Of a DNA stretch of 9,298 bases, positions 6,951 to 9,298 are shown one piece after another. The position numbers and the translations under genes are program-made. The notes under the pieces are model-generated. The model was not told the origin of the DNA, searched no databases, and saw only the letters and a program-made list of their open reading frames with translations. This DNA is from Campylobacterota bacterium. Lineage in GTDB: Bacteria; Campylobacterota; Campylobacteria; Campylobacterales; SZUA-545. Location: positions 1 through 9,298 of the forward strand of contig JAUPLZ010000327.1 of assembly GCA_030836705.1 (NCBI GenBank), given 5' to 3'. The stretch's first letter is position 1, and the number at the start of each line of letters is the position of its first letter.

Positions 6951-6987
6951 AAAAAACAAATCGGCGGAAAGTTCCCGCCAATTTTTT
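6951..6987. terminator. Bidirectional Rho-independent terminator between the pilus operon and porin gene
   Basis: GGCGG (6963-6967) pairs with CCGCC (6975-6979) around a seven-base loop. The stem extends outward through AAAT (6958-6961) with ATTT (6981-6984) after one mismatch. A run of six T (6982-6987) follows for plus-strand transcripts, and a run of six A (6951-6956) gives the U tract for minus-strand transcripts. It sits between the converging mshE and porin genes; its T run overlaps the porin stop codon by two bases. Confidence 0.75.
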
Positions 6988-8680
6988 AGTAGTTGTAAGT
7001 AAGTGAAAATCTCATATCAGTAGCTTTTTCTACAGGATCCATTCCCATAGCTACAGCATCATCTATCTCAAGAGGCATGCCCTCAGATCCGAAAAATCCT
7101 TGGCTTCCTGTGTGTGTATATGTGATAGTTGTATATCTAAGTTGAGCTACGAAGTTATTGCCTACGATTGGTTGAGTGTAATAAACCTCAGTCGCATTTC
7201 CTCTTGCCGCTAGTTTTGAGCCTATCATAGTATCTTCACCGTAAGTAAATGATCTCCAGTACTCATCGCCTTGGTTGTACTCAAGTCCAAATCTACCGTC
7301 AGTAATAATCGCAGGGAAGTTTATGCCAACCCAGATAGATGAACCGGTTTCGCTGTCTGTTGAGCCTAGCATACCCTCTTTTACAGGCGCCATGTTATTT
7401 GCCATATTTGCCATATTTGTTGCCATATTTTGTAATTGAGTAGGAGTTGCTGTCGCACTATCTGTAGGGTCGCCATCAGCAGGGTCAACTATTTGCGCAA
7501 TTGCATTCATATCATACCCAATAAAACCATCGAACGCAGCAAGATTCATAGTGTCATTTTCGTTGTTCGGTTTTGTTATAGATCTTGCGTAGCTTGCGAA
7601 GAAGTTGGTGTCATCAAGGAAGTCAGAGATGCCGTCGCCAAGTCCTCTAGCTTCAAAAGAAAGAACTTGTCCGTCAAAGTCACCCATGCTTTTCATCACT
7701 AGGTTTGAATTCATAGATGTTGCTTTCATGCCGTTAAAAGTTTCTGTTGGCACAGTACCAGTTCCGCTCCATACCGGTGCTAGACCGCCAATCATTCCAT
7801 CTCCGCCCGTTAAGCTAAAATCATTTCCTACGGTTCCATTTGCCATCGTAAACCCTGGAAGGTTAGTAGCTGTATACATCATCGTGCTTACTTTGTACTG
7901 TCCGTCATCGTACGGTACGAGTATAAAACCATACATATCAACAGAATCTATAGAAGTGTCGCTCTCTGAGTAATCACCGTATGATGTAAGTCCGCCGTCC
8001 ATGTTGAATCTGCTTCTAGCATTTGTCAAGCCTCTGCCCGCACAGATTTTGAAGCTTGTGCCAAAATCGGTAAGCTCTTTTAAGAGGAAGCTAAGTCCGT
8101 CATACTCAACATTGATAGAGTGTGCAAGAGGTGATTTGCCGCTTGGTACATCTTCTCTGTGATTTGCTAGGAATCCATCAGTTGCAGGTCTTCTACCTAC
8201 GCTAAATGTAAAAGGAACACCAATTTCTCCATAGTAGTACATACTGGCTTCTTTTACTTTAAGAGTGTCGTCTGTTAGATTTTCATTGATAACCCAGTCA
8301 AATGTGTCATAGCCATAGCCTCTTTGAGGAAAACCGTTGGCTCCTGCCGGTGCCGCACCGAATGCTTTGTTGTAAGATAATAAACCATTAAAAGTTAGGT
8401 TCTCAGCCGCTTGCGCCGCCATACCTAATTGAAGTCTGTTTGTCATTAGGTTTGCATTAGAATTTTTTGCGCCGCTTGCTCTTGTATACTCTATCGCATC
8501 AATTGCAGTTCGCATATTAACGGAGAATTTTACATTATCTCCGGCTGTTTTTACTTTTATATCTTTTACTTGCTCTTTTAAAGATGCAAGCTCTTCCTTT
8601 AGCTTCTCTACTTCTGGGTCGCTAGCGTTACCCATTACAGCCATTGCCGCTATTGCAGACATTGCTATAAACTTTCTCAT
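6986..8680 (-). CDS. DUF3373-family outer-membrane porin-like protein
   Basis: This predicted outer-membrane beta-barrel of 564 residues belongs, by recognition, to the DUF3373 family of Campylobacterota and related bacteria. It has a signal peptide (1-19, MRKFIAMSAIAAMAVMGNA), a short Lys/Glu coiled coil (about 21-43, PEVEKLKEELASLKEQVKD) suited to trimer formation, then a barrel beginning at DNVKFSVNMRTAIDAIEY. Family-like stretches include MTNRLQLGMAAQAAENLTFNG, GYDTFDWVINENLTDD, FSVGRRPATDGFLANHRED and the aromatic end MRFSLTYNY, a typical barrel-insertion signal. The start is the ATG at 8680: GGGAGA stands seven bases upstream, and the longer open frame to 8731 would begin upstream of the likely -10 box. 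A Met/Asn/Ala-rich insert lies at 418-431. The substrate is unknown. It probably forms its own transcription unit. Confidence 0.85.
   Translation of the reverse strand: MRKFIAMSAIAAMAVMGNASDPEVEKLKEELASLKEQVKDIKVKTAGDNVKFSVNMRTAIDAIEYTRASGAKNSNANLMTNRLQLGMAAQAAENLTFNGLLSYNKAFGAAPAGANGFPQRGYGYDTFDWVINENLTDDTLKVKEASMYYYGEIGVPFTFSVGRRPATDGFLANHREDVPSGKSPLAHSINVEYDGLSFLLKELTDFGTSFKICAGRGLTNARSRFNMDGGLTSYGDYSESDTSIDSVDMYGFILVPYDDGQYKVSTMMYTATNLPGFTMANGTVGNDFSLTGGDGMIGGLAPVWSGTGTVPTETFNGMKATSMNSNLVMKSMGDFDGQVLSFEARGLGDGISDFLDDTNFFASYARSITKPNNENDTMNLAAFDGFIGYDMNAIAQIVDPADGDPTDSATATPTQLQNMATNMANMANNMAPVKEGMLGSTDSETGSSIWVGINFPAIITDGRFGLEYNQGDEYWRSFTYGEDTMIGSKLAARGNATEVYYTQPIVGNNFVAQLRYTTITYTHTGSQGFFGSEGMPLEIDDAVAMGMDPVEKATDMRFSLTYNY
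7389..7430 (-). repeat. Short tandem-like repeat encoding an Asn-Met-Ala insert in the porin
   Basis: Read on the plus strand, GCCATATTT occurs at 7401-7409, 7410-7418 and 7422-7430, with a related GCCATG at 7389-7394. In the porin this encodes N-M-A-T-N-M-A-N-M-A-N-N-M-A (residues 418-431), likely part of a surface loop or a loop between strands. The 9-base units preserve the frame, so copy-number change would lengthen or shorten the insert by three residues per unit. Confidence 0.7.
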
Positions 8681-8684
8681 ATTT

Positions 8685-8690
8685 TCTCCC
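8685..8690 (-). promoter_or_regulatory. Ribosome binding site of the porin gene
   Basis: Minus-strand GGGAGA lies seven bases before the ATG at 8680. It is a strong Shine-Dalgarno match and decides the start in favour of MRKF over the upstream in-frame ATG at 8731. Confidence 0.85.
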
Positions 8691-8714
8691 TTTTTGAAAA
8701 TTTGAATACGACAC

Positions 8715-8720
8715 ATTATA
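8715..8720 (-). promoter_or_regulatory. Probable -10 box of the porin promoter
   Basis: A perfect TATAAT reads on the minus strand here, preceded by TGGT, close to an extended -10. No good -35 hexamer is seen at the usual spacing. That is common in Campylobacterota, where the upstream region is instead AT-rich with T runs, as here. Transcription would start near 8708, giving a leader of about 28 bases that contains the GGGAGA site. Confidence 0.65.
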
Positions 8721-8737
8721 ACCACAAACAATATAAA

Positions 8738-8760
8738 GATTAGTTATTATCTAAATAATC
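8738..8760. promoter_or_regulatory. Imperfect palindrome upstream of the porin -10 box (possible operator)
   Basis: GATTA (8738-8742) mirrors TAATC (8756-8760), and TTA (8744-8746) mirrors TAA (8752-8754). Each half is separated by one mismatched base, and the centre is five bases. The element covers roughly -30 to -52 from the predicted porin start, where a regulator dimer could bind. The AT-rich composition makes a chance palindrome quite possible, and I do not recognise a known operator. Confidence 0.3.
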
Positions 8761-8795
8761 TTAACCGAATGTAATAGTTTAGTAGTCGTTAGAAG

Positions 8796-8815
8796 AAAAA
8801 ATGTTACTTTTTAAC
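8796..8815 (-). terminator. Weak candidate terminator after the amidase gene
   Basis: On the minus strand, directly after the amidase stop, GTTA and TAAC form a four-pair stem around AAAAG, followed by ATTTTTT. The stem is short and has only one G-C pair, so it would be inefficient. It is the only terminator-like element between the amidase and the porin promoter. Confidence 0.25.
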
Positions 8816-9298
8816 TCACTGATTGTGATAAAAGTAGCTATCAATGCCGTCGGCTATTCCTTTGGCAATAATATTTTGATAATCATCAGAATTTAGATTA
8901 ATAGCCTCTTTAGGATGCGTTATATATCCTATTTCAAGCAACACAGCAGGCATTTGAGCGCCGACTAGAACCCAAAAAGGACCTTCTCTTACACCATTGT
9001 CGACTATATTTGAGTAATTGTTTTTTAAATTTAAGAGTAAATTTTTTTGCAAATCGATTGCAAATTTATTTGAGGCTATAACTTTCTCTCGATTTAAAAA
9101 AGAAAGAAAAGTTTTTTGAGATTCGCTGGTCATAACTTCAAGATCGGTTGCGTTTTCTTTTGATGCTACGCTTTCGGCTCTTTCGCTTCTTGCCGGTGAA
9201 AGAAAATATGTCTCTAGCCCTTTAAATTCTATCTTTGACGGTGCAGAATTGGCATGTATTGAGAGAAAAATATCGGCATTTTCTTTATTTGCCATTTG
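8816..9298 (-). CDS. N-acetylmuramoyl-L-alanine amidase, C-terminal part (5' end outside window)
   Basis: The gene runs off the right edge; the last 160 residues are visible. They are the C-terminal two thirds or so of an Amidase_3 (AmiA/AmiB/AmiC-type) catalytic domain, which cuts the bond between N-acetylmuramic acid and L-alanine of the peptide stem in the periplasm, typically for septum splitting. Visible hallmarks are ADIFLSIHANSAPS near the start, whose His is a zinc ligand, the GLETYFLSP strand, and PAVLLEIGYITHP with the conserved catalytic-type Glu, followed by the final helix (YQNIIAKGIADGIDSYF). The first His and Glu zinc ligands, the signal peptide and any AMIN domain lie outside the window. 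A helical insert (about SERAESVASKENATDLEVM) matches the regulatory helix region found in Ami-type enzymes. The porin follows on the same strand after a 135-base gap with its own promoter. Confidence 0.9.
   Translation of the reverse strand, partial: QMANKENADIFLSIHANSAPSKIEFKGLETYFLSPARSERAESVASKENATDLEVMTSESQKTFLSFLNREKVIASNKFAIDLQKNLLLNLKNNYSNIVDNGVREGPFWVLVGAQMPAVLLEIGYITHPKEAINLNSDDYQNIIAKGIADGIDSYFYHNQ

Noticed and set aside
7605..7973. Open plus-strand frames inside the porin gene (also 7436-7702)
   Set aside because: No ribosome site, no recognisable domain, and full overlap with the clearly coding minus-strand porin.
8681..8731. Longer porin start at 8731 adding 17 residues
   Set aside because: It would place the signal peptide internally, has no good ribosome site, and lies upstream of the probable -10 box at 8715-8720.
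1..9298. CRISPR arrays, tRNA or rRNA genes, insertion sequences, toxin-antitoxin or phage defence modules
   Set aside because: No regular spaced repeats, RNA gene signatures, transposase or defence-type proteins were seen on either strand; the window is filled with envelope and pilus genes.

Overview
The window is AT-rich, tightly packed bacterial DNA. It most likely comes from a member of the Campylobacterota close to Sulfurimonas, Sulfuricurvum or Sulfurovum. The main support is the outer-membrane protein on the minus strand, which matches the DUF3373 porin-like family known from that phylum. The low GC content, the AAA/ATA-rich codon use and a pilus operon of the type linked to transformation in Campylobacter fit this as well. 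Genus-level placement is inference.

Positions 1-6845 (plus strand) hold one continuous operon for a type IV pilus or pseudopilus assembly machine of the MSHA type. The order is: 3' end of a PilN/MshI-like gene, PilO/MshJ-like, PilP/MshK-like, secretin MshL, ExeA-like ATPase MshM, a one-pass membrane protein with a TPR-like end (MshN-like), an unrecognised 178-residue exported protein, and the assembly ATPase MshE. This is the Vibrio MSHA order I-J-K-L-M-N-E with one extra gene before mshE. Successive genes overlap by 1 or 8 bases or lie 1 to 9 bases apart, so they are almost certainly co-transcribed from a promoter upstream of the window. The PilN/PilO/PilP-like proteins would form the inner-membrane alignment complex under the secretin. 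MshM and the TPR protein probably help assemble or stabilise the secretin, and MshE powers fibre extension. The MshE N-terminus carries two motifs typical of the cyclic-di-GMP-binding MshEN domain.

The inner-membrane platform gene (mshG/gspF/pilC type) expected directly after mshE is absent, and no pilin genes are present. The operon ends instead in a 140-base gap (6846-6985) holding an imperfect hairpin and an apparent bidirectional terminator shared with the converging porin gene.

Positions 6986-9298 lie on the minus strand. They contain the DUF3373 porin-like gene (start at 8680), its promoter region with a TATAAT box and a possible operator-like palindrome, and the 3' part of an N-acetylmuramoyl-L-alanine amidase that runs off the right edge. 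There are no rRNA or tRNA genes, insertion sequences, CRISPR arrays or clear signs of recent transfer. I found no wholly new system. The most interesting points are the extra exported protein in the operon, the missing platform gene, the Ser/Thr/Gly linker in the secretin with a repeated DNA unit, and the variant c-di-GMP motifs in MshE.
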